From Afipia sp. OHSU_II-C1 (lineage in GTDB: Bacteria; Pseudomonadota; Alphaproteobacteria; Rhizobiales; Xanthobacteraceae), in assembly GCF_000497575.1 (NCBI RefSeq), contig NZ_APJI01000006.1:62001-126000 (forward strand): a DNA stretch of 64,000 nucleotides, written 5' to 3'. The position numbers were made by a program, and so were the translations under genes. Numbering within the stretch: position 1 is the stretch's first letter; each line of letters begins with the position of its first letter. Below are positions 44,898 to 52,725 of the stretch, one piece after another. The notes below the pieces were generated by a model. It was not told where the DNA came from, made no database searches, and saw nothing but the letters and a program-made list of their open reading frames with translations.

Positions 44898-45263
44898 ATG
44901 TGGGAATTGACGAAATCGTTCCGTTTCGAGGCCGCGCATTCGCTGCCCGGCACGACGCTTGGCGAGGCCAGTGACGAAATTCACGGCCATTCTTTCCGTG
45001 CCGAAGTCTCGATCCGCGGCATACCCGATCCCGCGACCGGGATGGTGACGGATTTGGGCATGCTCGAGCAACGGATGGCCGAGGTGCAGAAAATGCTCGA
45101 CCACAAGCTGCTCAACAAGGTCGAAGCACTCGGCGCGCCGACGCTGGAAAACCTCACCCGCTTCATCTGGGACCGGGTTCAGCACGCCGGCAAGGTCACA
45201 CGCGTCAGCGTCCATCGCGACAGTTGCAACGAAAGCTGCACATATTTCGGCCCGCAGGGCTAA
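44898..45263 (+). CDS. queD: QueD-like 6-carboxy-tetrahydropterin synthase homologue
   Basis: A 121-residue protein of the PTPS/QueD fold. Zinc ligands are His14 (FEAAHS), His29 and His31 (EIHGHSF). In canonical QueD a catalytic Cys stands four residues before the HGH motif (CxxxHGH); here that position is Ser25 (SDEIHGH), so the usual nucleophile is absent. It may still be QueD with an alternative residue or a diverged activity. The position in a trmL-queE-queD cluster supports a queuosine role. hemF follows by about 21 bp. Confidence 0.75.
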   Translation: MWELTKSFRFEAAHSLPGTTLGEASDEIHGHSFRAEVSIRGIPDPATGMVTDLGMLEQRMAEVQKMLDHKLLNKVEALGAPTLENLTRFIWDRVQHAGKVTRVSVHRDSCNESCTYFGPQG

Positions 45264-45284
45264 GCGCCCAACGGAGATTGCCCC

Positions 45285-46178
45285 TTGGAAAAGCCCGTCA
45301 CCACCATCGAAGAGCGCAAGCAAACGGCCCGCACGTGGTTTGAACGACTGCGCGACGACATCTGCCTGTCGCTTGAAAAACTCGAGGCCGACGCTCCGGC
45401 TGCGCTCTATCCGGGCGAGGCAGGCCATTTCGTCCGTACGCCGTGGGATCGTACCGACCATACGGGAAAACCCGGCGGCGGCGGCGTGATGTCGGTGCTG
45501 CGCGGGCGGCTGTTCGAGAAGGCCGGGGTGCATTGCTCGACGGTGCATGGCGAGTTCGCGCCGGAATTCCGCGCGCAGATTCCGGGCGCCGCGGACGATC
45601 CGCGCTTCTGGGCCTCGGGCGTTTCGCTGATCATCCATCCGCGCAATCCGAACGTGCCGGCGGTTCACATGAACACCCGCTTCGTGGTGACGACCAAGGC
45701 GTGGTTCGGTGGCGGTGCTGACCTGACCCCGGTCCTTGACCGGCGGCGAACCCAGGACGACGCCGACACAGCCGCCTTCCATGCCGCCATGAAGGCGGCC
45801 TGTGACGCCCATGCCGCCGTCGCCCCCTATGAGAAGTTCAAGACTTGGTGCGACGAGTATTTCTACCTGCCCCACCGCAAAGAAGCGCGCGGGATCGGCG
45901 GCATCTTTTACGACTGGCTCGATTCGGGGGACTGGGATGCCGACCTGGCCTTCACCAAGGATGTCGGCCGGGCCTTCGCCGCGATCTATCCCGAACTGGT
46001 GCGGCGGAATTTCAAGGACGCCTGGACCGACAAGGACCGTCAGGAGCAGCTCATCCGCCGCGGCCGCTATGTGGAGTTCAACCTGCTCTACGACAGGGGG
46101 ACCATTTTCGGCCTGAAAACAGGCGGAAATGTCGATTCGATCCTGTCGTCGATGCCACCAGAGGTGAAGTGGCCGTAA
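45285..46178 (+). CDS. hemF: oxygen-dependent coproporphyrinogen III oxidase
   Basis: HemF decarboxylates coproporphyrinogen III with O2 in haem synthesis. The 297-residue protein matches the family along its length, with [22 protein letters not shown] in pieces ([11 protein letters not shown] and [12 protein letters not shown]) and the C-terminal [19 protein letters not shown]. The start is a TTG at 45285, giving [12 protein letters not shown]. An alternative gene for the anaerobic enzyme (hemN) is not in the window. Confidence 0.95.
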   Translation: MEKPVTTIEERKQTARTWFERLRDDICLSLEKLEADAPAALYPGEAGHFVRTPWDRTDHTGKPGGGGVMSVLRGRLFEKAGVHCSTVHGEFAPEFRAQIPGAADDPRFWASGVSLIIHPRNPNVPAVHMNTRFVVTTKAWFGGGADLTPVLDRRRTQDDADTAAFHAAMKAACDAHAAVAPYEKFKTWCDEYFYLPHRKEARGIGGIFYDWLDSGDWDADLAFTKDVGRAFAAIYPELVRRNFKDAWTDKDRQEQLIRRGRYVEFNLLYDRGTIFGLKTGGNVDSILSSMPPEVKWP

Positions 46179-46395
46179 CGGCCTCCTGCCGCAGACGAAA
46201 TTCACAAAAGCTTAATAAAGAAGCACCTTTTTCGCGATTTCGACCTGTCACCGAGACAGCACACTCGCCAAAGAACGGTGCCGGATACCGCCAACCCGCC
46301 CGGAAACCATTTGAGCCCGGAGAGCCCCCAACGTATTTTGATGGCCATAGGTGTGGCGGAATCAGACCGCCATCGATGGTTTTATAGGGGCTCAC

Positions 46396-47184
46396 ATGCG
46401 CAAGATTGCCGTCCTTCTTCTCGCTGCCGCAGGCGTTGGCCTGGCAGGCGCGGCTTCCGCAGCCGATCTCGGCACCGCGCCGATCTATCGCAAGGCTCCT
46501 CCGGTACAGGTCTTCACCTGGACGGGCGGCTATATTGGCGGTTACGTGGGCGGCGCTTTCGCAGCCAACGACACCGTGACCGGCGTGCCGGTTGACGGCG
46601 CAGGCCTCCCGATCTTCGCCGGCCCGGCTGCGTCCTATAAGTACAACTCGAGCGTGATTGGCGGCTACACCAGCGGTTACAACTACCAGTTCGCTCCGAA
46701 TTGGGTGATCGGCTACGAAGGTGAAACCGGCTACATCGGCCTCAAGGGTTCGTCCGCCTATGCTGGATCGGCGACCTCGATTGCGACCACCCGCGCTGAA
46801 GGCCTCTACAGCGTCTGGGCTGCCCGCTTCGGTTACGCGTTCGACCGCTCGCTGATCTACGTCAAGGGCGGTGCCGCACTGGTCGACTTCGAAACCGGCG
46901 TGTCCAACGGTACGCCCGGCTTCCACATCGACACCATGCACACCAAGTATCGCCTCGGTTACGCAATCGGCGGCGGCTGGGAATACGCTTTCGACAACAA
47001 GTGGAGCGTGAAGGCTGAGTACCTCTATCTCGGCTTCGACAACAACATCACCACCACTGGCAACTTCACCGGTCCTCCGACCCAGGTCTGGACCACGACC
47101 TCGCTGCCCGGCATCCACACCGCCAAGGTCGGCCTGAACTACAAGTTCGACATGCTCGGCTACGTCCTCGGCATCGTTCGCTAA
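46396..47184 (+). CDS. outer-membrane beta-barrel protein (Omp31/Omp25-type)
   Basis: A 262-residue outer membrane protein. A signal peptide MRKIAVLLLAAAGVGLAGAA is cleaved near AAS-ADL, then an APIYRKAPPVQVFTWTGGYI start common to rhizobial Omp31-like proteins, a series of beta hairpins, and a C-terminus ending YVLGIVR rather than a terminal aromatic. The start at 46396 gives this signal peptide; the open frame starts earlier. A strong Rho-independent terminator follows at 47207. Such barrels are usually abundant. Confidence 0.88.
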   Translation: MRKIAVLLLAAAGVGLAGAASAADLGTAPIYRKAPPVQVFTWTGGYIGGYVGGAFAANDTVTGVPVDGAGLPIFAGPAASYKYNSSVIGGYTSGYNYQFAPNWVIGYEGETGYIGLKGSSAYAGSATSIATTRAEGLYSVWAARFGYAFDRSLIYVKGGAALVDFETGVSNGTPGFHIDTMHTKYRLGYAIGGGWEYAFDNKWSVKAEYLYLGFDNNITTTGNFTGPPTQVWTTTSLPGIHTAKVGLNYKFDMLGYVLGIVR

Positions 47185-47206
47185 GCGCCGACAGTTTCTA
47201 CAAGTC

Positions 47207-47235
47207 AAAGCCCCGGACATGGTCCGGGGCTTTTT
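47207..47235 (+). terminator. Rho-independent terminator of the outer-membrane protein gene
   Basis: A perfect 12-bp stem, AAAGCCCCGGAC (47207-47218) and GTCCGGGGCTTT (47222-47233), with a 3-nt loop and a run of Ts (47231-47235). It lies 22 bp after the stop codon. Confidence 0.92.
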
Positions 47236-47315
47236 CGTTTTGTCGGCTACTCTTTGTCGGCATGTCATAGCGCGCGGCTAGGCTGAACGCTCCTCACATC
47301 AGCAGGGAGTCGGTC

Positions 47316-47585
47316 ATGGCACTGAAAGCAGGCGACGTCGTTGTTCTCAAATCTGGCGGTCAGGCATTGACCGTTGCCGAAGTCACCGATGAGACGGTCG
47401 AATGCGTCTGGATCGGCGAAGAAGGCGACCTGTTCCGCGAAAAGCTTCCGGCGGCCGTTCTCGAACTCGCCCACATCGACATGTCCGACGATGAGGACGA
47501 GGAGCACGACGAAGACGAAGACAGCGATGATGACGAAGAAGAGAGCGAAGACCATCACGCGACGAAGACCGAGGAAGTCGCCTGA
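47316..47585 (+). CDS. DUF2158-like (YodC-type) small protein with acidic tail
   Basis: An 89-residue protein. Residues 1-52 (MALKAGDVVVLKSGGQALTV, then ETVECVWIGEEGDLFREK) match the DUF2158/YodC domain. Residues 53-89 are an almost continuous Asp/Glu run with two His (SDDEDEEHDEDEDSDDDEEE). The acidic tail could bind divalent metal ions or basic proteins. It is convergent with cca, and no close partner gene is visible. Confidence 0.8.
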   Translation: MALKAGDVVVLKSGGQALTVAEVTDETVECVWIGEEGDLFREKLPAAVLELAHIDMSDDEDEEHDEDEDSDDDEEESEDHHATKTEEVA

Positions 47586-47611
47586 GACTTTTCTTCACTG
47601 AACCAGACACA

Positions 47612-47632
47612 CCACCGGGAACCACCCGGTGG
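47612..47632. terminator. Hairpin between DUF2158 and cca
   Basis: CCACCGGG (47612-47619) and CCCGGTGG (47625-47632) form a perfect 8-bp stem with a 5-nt loop between two convergent genes, 7 bp before the cca stop. There is no T run on either strand, so it is at best a weak bidirectional terminator. Confidence 0.5.
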
Positions 47633-47638
47633 CTGACT

Positions 47639-48895
47639 CTACAGCCGATGATCCCGCGTGAACTTCGCGACGGTGTCATCGGCGATGGTCTTGAGCGCCG
47701 CCGCATCGAGTGGAAACTGCATCGCCAGCCATGCATCTTCGGCCAGCGTCAGGACGTGGCCAAGCGCCGGTCCTTCCGCAATACCCCGCGCAATAAAGTC
47801 GGCCGCCTTGAGCGGAAACGCCGGCGGCGTCCAGCGTTCCGGCAGTGTTGCAAGCTCACGCCACAATGGAGACGCCGCATCATGGCCCGCCCGCGCCCAT
47901 GCCAGCATGATCCGGTCGAGGTAGCGCGCCGCGCCCAGCCGGTAGAGCCGCCGCTGCGCCGTCGCCTCGTCCATCCCGGCCAGCCGCCACCAGCGGTGCC
48001 CCATCGAATCCAGCCGCTTGGTCTCGGCATTCGACAGCCGCCAGCGCTGTGACAATCGCTTGGCATCTTCGGTCACCGCCACAGTCAGCGCTCCGAGGCG
48101 GCGAACCGCATCGGCGTCCAGCCCGAGCGCCTGTTCGGCAGCGAGCATTGCCGCGAACGGCCCGTGAAAGACAACGCCTGCCGTCAGCCGCAGCAACAGG
48201 CCGGCGTCATCCATCGCGACCAGCGCCGGCGCCGCTCCCTTCGCGACCATCAGCTTCAGCATTTCCATCCGGATGCGCTCGGCCGACAACTCCGCAAGCC
48301 CGTCACGTCCGGCGATACAGGCCTCGTATCCGGCACGGTCCGGCGCGCCCTCCCCGTAAGCGGCGTGAATCCGGAAGAACCGCAGGATGCGGAGATAATC
48401 CTCGGCAATGCGTTGTGATGGATCGCCGATAAAACGCACCCTCCGTGCCGCGATGTCCGCGCGCCCCCCGACCTCGTCATGAACGGTGCCGTCCGGCGTC
48501 ACCGTCAGGCCATTCATGGTGAAATCGCGGCGCATGGCATCGCGCGTCCAGTCGCGCCCGAACGCCACCTTGGCCTTGCGCCCGAAGGTTTCGATATCCT
48601 CGCGCAGCGTGGTCACTTCAAACGGCTGGCCTTCGATCACCAGCGTCACCGTGCCGTGCTCGACGCCGGTCGGCACCGCCTTGATATGTGCGAGCTTGGC
48701 GCGGCGGATCACTTCCTCGGGCAGCGCCGTGGTCGCAATGTCGATGTCACCGATGGGGAGCCCGAGCAGGGCGTTGCGCACGGCGCCCCCGGCAACCCGC
48801 GCCTCCTCGCCGCCGGCATTAAGCAGCGTCAGCACCCGTGCCGTCGCGCCTGACCTCAACCACGGAGCGTCGCGCAGCGAATCCGGGGCATTCAT
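47639..48895 (-). CDS. cca: CCA tRNA nucleotidyltransferase
   Basis: Adds the 3'-terminal CCA to tRNA. The 418-residue protein has the nucleotidyltransferase motif with acidic pair in LGLPIGDIDIATTALPEE (GDIDIA at 49-54), the template motif AMRRDFTMNGL and further class II CCA-adding enzyme segments. Because most bacterial tRNA genes encode CCA, the enzyme may act mainly in repair. The start overlaps the DUF6111 stop by 4 bp (ATGA). Confidence 0.92.
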   Translation of the reverse strand: MNAPDSLRDAPWLRSGATARVLTLLNAGGEEARVAGGAVRNALLGLPIGDIDIATTALPEEVIRRAKLAHIKAVPTGVEHGTVTLVIEGQPFEVTTLREDIETFGRKAKVAFGRDWTRDAMRRDFTMNGLTVTPDGTVHDEVGGRADIAARRVRFIGDPSQRIAEDYLRILRFFRIHAAYGEGAPDRAGYEACIAGRDGLAELSAERIRMEMLKLMVAKGAAPALVAMDDAGLLLRLTAGVVFHGPFAAMLAAEQALGLDADAVRRLGALTVAVTEDAKRLSQRWRLSNAETKRLDSMGHRWWRLAGMDEATAQRRLYRLGAARYLDRIMLAWARAGHDAASPLWRELATLPERWTPPAFPLKAADFIARGIAEGPALGHVLTLAEDAWLAMQFPLDAAALKTIADDTVAKFTRDHRL

Positions 48896-49155
48896 TTCTC
48901 GGATCCCCGGATCAGCTTGCCGTCCTCGATATGCGCCGGGGTATAGGTCGATCCCGGAGGCGCTCCGGAAAAATGCGCCAGCAGCACGAGGCTGACGATC
49001 ACAAGTACAAACGCAGCCACCGCCAGCTTACCGACGATGTGAAGCGGCCATGATGACTTCACCCAGACACCGGAACGGCTCGCGATCAGAAACGCCGCGT
49101 AGACCGCGAATGGGATAAGGAAGATTCCGATCTCGGTGAGGACGGGACGGATCAT
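48892..49155 (-). CDS. DUF6111 small membrane protein
   Basis: An 87-residue protein with two hydrophobic helices (LTEIGIFLIPFAVYAAFLIA and GKLAVAAFVLVIVSLVLLAH) and a short polar C-terminus (STYTPAHIEDGKLIRGSEK), matching DUF6111. Its start overlaps the NUDIX stop and its stop overlaps the cca start, so it is within a tightly coupled operon. The function is unknown. Confidence 0.78.
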   Translation of the reverse strand: MIRPVLTEIGIFLIPFAVYAAFLIASRSGVWVKSSWPLHIVGKLAVAAFVLVIVSLVLLAHFSGAPPGSTYTPAHIEDGKLIRGSEK

Positions 49156-49826
49156 GCAAGATAAATCCGCTCATAAAGCGCGCGCAGCATCCCTGCGGTC
49201 GCACCCCAGATGTAGTGCTGCTCGAACGGCATCTCGTAGAACGAGCGCTGCATGCCGCGAAATTCCTTGCTGCCGAGCTTGTGATTGACCGGGTCCATCA
49301 GAAACGCCAGCGGCACCTCGAAAGCAGCATCGACTTCATTGGTATTGATCGTCAGTTCAAATCCAGGGCGGACCCGCGCCAGCGTCGGCAGGATCCGGAA
49401 TCCGAAGCCGGTCGCATAGACATCGAGATAGCCGATCGGCTCGATGAAATCCCGTTTGAGACCGACTTCCTCGTCGGCTTCGCGCAGCGCCGCATCCATC
49501 GGCGATACATCGGTCGGATCGATCTTGCCGCCGGGAAACGAAATCTGTCCGGCATGTTCGTTGAGATGCTCGGCGCGTTTGGTCAGCAGCACGGTCGGCA
49601 CGTCGCGCTCCACGATCGGAACGAGAACCGCCGCCGGCCGCACCGGGCGCTCCTTCGCAATGATCTCCAGCATCGCATCGGTGCCGAAATCGCCCGTTGG
49701 CGCCAGCACCGCGGCGTCGGTCAGTCCGGGCGGCACATCGAAGCTCAGCCGCTCGTGCGCCCTGCGAAAGAACTCGCCGGAGCTCATATCGAGCGGAGCC
49801 GCAGTATTGGCGGATGCAGCGTCCAT
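49152..49826 (-). CDS. NUDIX hydrolase, CoA pyrophosphatase type
   Basis: A 224-residue NUDIX hydrolase. The Nudix box is in GGKIDPTDVSPMDAALREAD continuing EEVGL, with the CoA-pyrophosphatase (UPF0035) segment AVLVPIVERDVPTVLLTKRA upstream. It cleaves CoA or similar dinucleotides in family members. I chose ATG 49826; TTG 49844 and ATG 49787 are alternatives. The long open frame upstream is out-of-family. It overlaps DUF6111 by 4 bp. Confidence 0.85.
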   Translation of the reverse strand: MDAASANTAAPLDMSSGEFFRRAHERLSFDVPPGLTDAAVLAPTGDFGTDAMLEIIAKERPVRPAAVLVPIVERDVPTVLLTKRAEHLNEHAGQISFPGGKIDPTDVSPMDAALREADEEVGLKRDFIEPIGYLDVYATGFGFRILPTLARVRPGFELTINTNEVDAAFEVPLAFLMDPVNHKLGSKEFRGMQRSFYEMPFEQHYIWGATAGMLRALYERIYLA

Positions 49827-49860
49827 CAAAACACTTTTGGTCAACCCGAATCCTCTTGTC

Positions 49861-50469
49861 TCAAACAGGGTCGCGCGCCTGCGCCGCGTCCGCCATCGAG
49901 AAGAACTCGCCGCCGGACATGACCCCGAACATCTCGCGGCCGTCGACGACTCGAATTTCGCCCATCTCGACCAGATCATAATAGAGCGCGCGTGTGACTT
50001 TTGCCCACAAATCCGACCGCACATGGAGGTATGGCGTTAACCCGCCATCGGCCGCCGCCTCGAAGCGCAACCGGTGAGCGCCATCGCATGGCACCCATTC
50101 GTCGACATTGGTGCGAAAACTCAGTGTCCGCTTCGCGCCCTCGCCGTCCTTCTCCATCTCGACCGCGAGAAACGGCGCGTCATCGACGCGGATGCCGACT
50201 TTCTCAACCGGCGTGACCAGAAAATACTTGCCGTCCTCGCGCTTGAGAATTGTGGAAAACAGCTTCACCAGCGCCGCGCGTCCGATCGGTGTCCCAAGAT
50301 AGAACCACGTGCCGTCGCTCGCGATCCGCATATCGAGATCGCCGCAGAACGGCGGATTCCACAGATGAACCGGCGGCAGACCTTTTGTCGCAGCACCACG
50401 CGCCGCCTGGGTCAGCCCATCGAGGCGCTGAGCCGGATTCAGCTCCTGTTTCTGCCCTTGGTTCGCCAT
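49861..50469 (-). CDS. DUF1285 domain protein
   Basis: A 202-residue protein of the DUF1285 family: LPPVHLWNPPFCGDLDMRIA near residue 31 and DGTWFYLGTPIGRAALVKLF after it are the family signature. No catalytic residue is established. It is the first gene of the leftward DUF1285-NUDIX-DUF6111-cca group; 34 bp separate it from the NUDIX start. Confidence 0.85.
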   Translation of the reverse strand: MANQGQKQELNPAQRLDGLTQAARGAATKGLPPVHLWNPPFCGDLDMRIASDGTWFYLGTPIGRAALVKLFSTILKREDGKYFLVTPVEKVGIRVDDAPFLAVEMEKDGEGAKRTLSFRTNVDEWVPCDGAHRLRFEAAADGGLTPYLHVRSDLWAKVTRALYYDLVEMGEIRVVDGREMFGVMSGGEFFSMADAAQARDPV

Positions 50470-50770
50470 TGTTTGCCCTGACCGTTGACGCTTCTGTTTG
50501 GCACGATTGGTGCACGTTACAAAACCGAAAGCTGGAAAACCCGGAACGATGACATAACCGACAAATCATACCTGAGTGCGGCGGGATTACTCGCCACATC
50601 GTGATGAGTTTCAAGCCCCCCACCCGCTAATGTGGGGACAGCCGAAATCGGCGAATACATAAAAGAATACATGGCCTTTGCGCCGGTTTAGCATGGGCCG
50701 GCGATCTGAAGTCACGGCTTTGAGTCCGCGGAACCCCCGAAGGCGGCCCGGCGCGGGCCGATAAGGAGCG
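50470..50770. promoter_or_regulatory. Divergent promoter region, with a sigma-54-like element
   Basis: This 301-bp gap separates DUF1285 and moxR. At 50499-50514 on the plus strand, TGGCACGATTGGTGCA has the sigma-54 spacing (GG-N10-GC) and one mismatch in the -12 TTGC. The gap also holds a GAATACAT direct repeat (around 50653-50672), a CCCCAC/GTGGGG-like stem near 50620-50640 and, at the end, the ribosome site AAGGAG (50763-50768). No open reading frame in it is convincing. Confidence 0.4.
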
Positions 50771-51781
50771 ATGAATATGGCTGGCGCAGAAGGTGTTGAG
50801 AAACTGGAAGACGTGATCGTGCGCTCGGCCGAGCAGATCGCGGGAAACATCCGCGCCGCGCGGGAAGCGGTCTCGACTGTCATCTTCGGTCAGGAACGCG
50901 TGGTCGAGAATGCGCTGGTGACGATCCTGTCCGGCGGTCACGCCTTGCTGATCGGCGTTCCCGGTCTGGCAAAGACCAAACTGGTCGAGACGCTGGGCAT
51001 CACCCTCGGGCTCGACGCCAAGCGCGTGCAGTTCACGCCCGACCTGATGCCGTCCGATATTCTCGGCGCCGAAGTGCTCGACGAGAGCGTCAGCGGCAAG
51101 CGCTCGTTCCGGTTCATCTCGGGACCGGTGTTCGCGCAGCTTCTGATGGCGGACGAAATCAATCGCGCCAGCCCGCGCACGCAGTCGGCCCTGTTGCAGG
51201 CGATGCAGGAGCAGCACATCACGGTTGCCGGCGCGCGGCACGATCTGCCGAAACCGTTCCATGTGCTCGCCACGCAGAACCCGCTGGAGCAGGAAGGCAC
51301 CTATCCGCTGCCGGAAGCCCAGCTCGACCGCTTCCTGATGGAGATCGATGTCGAATATCCGGACCGCGACGCCGAACGCCGAATCCTGTTCGAAACCACC
51401 GGCGCCGAACAGACCGCCGCGAAGGCAGCGATGACCGCCGAGACGCTCATCACCGCGCAGCGGCTGGTGCGCCGTCTGCCGGTCGGCGATTCCGTGGTCG
51501 AGGCCATTCTGTCGCTCGTGCGGTCCGCACGTCCCGGCGAGGACAGCGGCGAGATCGGCAAATCAATCGCATGGGGACCGGGACCCCGCGCCAGCCAGGC
51601 GCTGATGCTTGCGGTCCGCGCCCGTGCTTTGCTCGACGGGCGGCTCGCGCCGTCGATCGACGACGTGCTCGATCTCGCAGAGCCCGTTCTGAAGCACCGC
51701 ATGGCGCTGACATTCTCGGCGCGCGCCGAAGGCCGCACCGTGACCGACGTTATCAAGCAGTTGAAATCACGGATCGGCTGA
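50771..51781 (+). CDS. MoxR-family AAA+ ATPase
   Basis: A 336-residue MoxR-type AAA+ chaperone ATPase. Walker A is LLIGVPGLAKTKLVETL (GVPGLAKT), Walker B is LLMADEINRASPRTQSALL and the sensor/arginine-finger segment is in FHVLATQNPLEQEGTYPLPEAQLDRFL. MoxR proteins act with VWA-domain proteins to mature or activate complexes. Its TGA overlaps the DUF58 ATG by one base. ATG 50771 has a good AAGGAG site; ATG 50777 is also possible. Confidence 0.93.
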   Translation: MNMAGAEGVEKLEDVIVRSAEQIAGNIRAAREAVSTVIFGQERVVENALVTILSGGHALLIGVPGLAKTKLVETLGITLGLDAKRVQFTPDLMPSDILGAEVLDESVSGKRSFRFISGPVFAQLLMADEINRASPRTQSALLQAMQEQHITVAGARHDLPKPFHVLATQNPLEQEGTYPLPEAQLDRFLMEIDVEYPDRDAERRILFETTGAEQTAAKAAMTAETLITAQRLVRRLPVGDSVVEAILSLVRSARPGEDSGEIGKSIAWGPGPRASQALMLAVRARALLDGRLAPSIDDVLDLAEPVLKHRMALTFSARAEGRTVTDVIKQLKSRIG

Positions 51782-52725
51782 TGGCACCACGGCCGCAACC
51801 CGCACTCCAGGAGATCGAAGCAGTCCGACGCGCAGATGGTGAAAGCCGTTCGCTCGCCGCGTCGCTGCCGCGTCTCGTGCTGGAAGCGCGGCGCATTTCG
51901 GCCAACGTCATCCACGGCCTGCACGGCCGCCGCCGGGCCGGCACCGGCGAGAACTTCTGGCAGTACCGCCGCTTCGTCTCCGGCGAAGCCTCGCAGAACG
52001 TCGACTGGCGCCGTTCTGCCCGCGACGATCATCTCTACGTCCGCGAGCAGGAGTGGGAAGCCGCGCACACCGTGTGGCTGTGGCCGGACCGCTCAAAGTC
52101 GATGGCGTTCGCCTCGAAGACCGCGCGCGACAGCAAGCTCGAGCGTGCCCTGGTGGTCACCTTCGCGCTGGCCGATCTCCTGGTGTCCGGCGGCGAACGT
52201 GTCGGCATTCCCGGACTGATGTCGCCGAGTTCGAGCAGCAACATCGTCGACAAGATGGCGCAGGCGATCCTGCACGACACCGCCACCCGATCCAGCCTGC
52301 CGCCATCGTTCGTGCCGTCCGCGCTCGCGGAAGTCGTGGTGCTGTCGGATTTCTGGTCGCCCCTCAGTGACATCCGCGCCATGCTCGGCGGCCTCTCCTC
52401 GTCCGGCGCGCATGGGACGCTGTTGCAGGTCGTCGATCCCGCCGAAGAAACGTTCCCCTATTCCGGCCGCATCGAATTCGTCGAGCCCGAGGGCGGCGAG
52501 GTCATCACCGCGGGACGCGCCGAGACCTGGGCCAAGGATTATACCGCGCGCGTCGCCGCCCATCGCGCCGCGATCCGCGAGGAATCCAGCAAGCTCGGCT
52601 GGCTATTCTCGACCCACACCACCGATCGCTCGGCCGCCGAACTGCTGCTGTATCTGCACAGCGGCATGATGGTCACCAAAGGCAGTGCCGGCCGCGTCGC
52701 TATAACAGCGGGGCGCACCTCATGA
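51781..52725 (+). CDS. DUF58 domain protein (VWA-like)
   Basis: A 314-residue protein with the DUF58 core: GLHGRRRAGTGENFWQYRRF (about 45-64) then VSGEASQNVDWRRSARDDHL, the family signature. The rest resembles a von Willebrand type A fold (HTVWLWPDRSKSMAF carries a DxSxS-like MIDAS start, DRSKS). It begins at 51781 immediately after moxR (TGATG) and ends overlapping the next gene by 4 bp (ATGA). Partner of the MoxR ATPase by gene order. Confidence 0.9.
   Translation: MAPRPQPALQEIEAVRRADGESRSLAASLPRLVLEARRISANVIHGLHGRRRAGTGENFWQYRRFVSGEASQNVDWRRSARDDHLYVREQEWEAAHTVWLWPDRSKSMAFASKTARDSKLERALVVTFALADLLVSGGERVGIPGLMSPSSSSNIVDKMAQAILHDTATRSSLPPSFVPSALAEVVVLSDFWSPLSDIRAMLGGLSSSGAHGTLLQVVDPAEETFPYSGRIEFVEPEGGEVITAGRAETWAKDYTARVAAHRAAIREESSKLGWLFSTHTTDRSAAELLLYLHSGMMVTKGSAGRVAITAGRTS

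Noticed and set aside
44121-46205. A 694-codon open frame on the minus strand across trmL, queE, queD and hemF
   Set aside because: All four genes on the plus strand have family motifs, whereas the minus frame has none.
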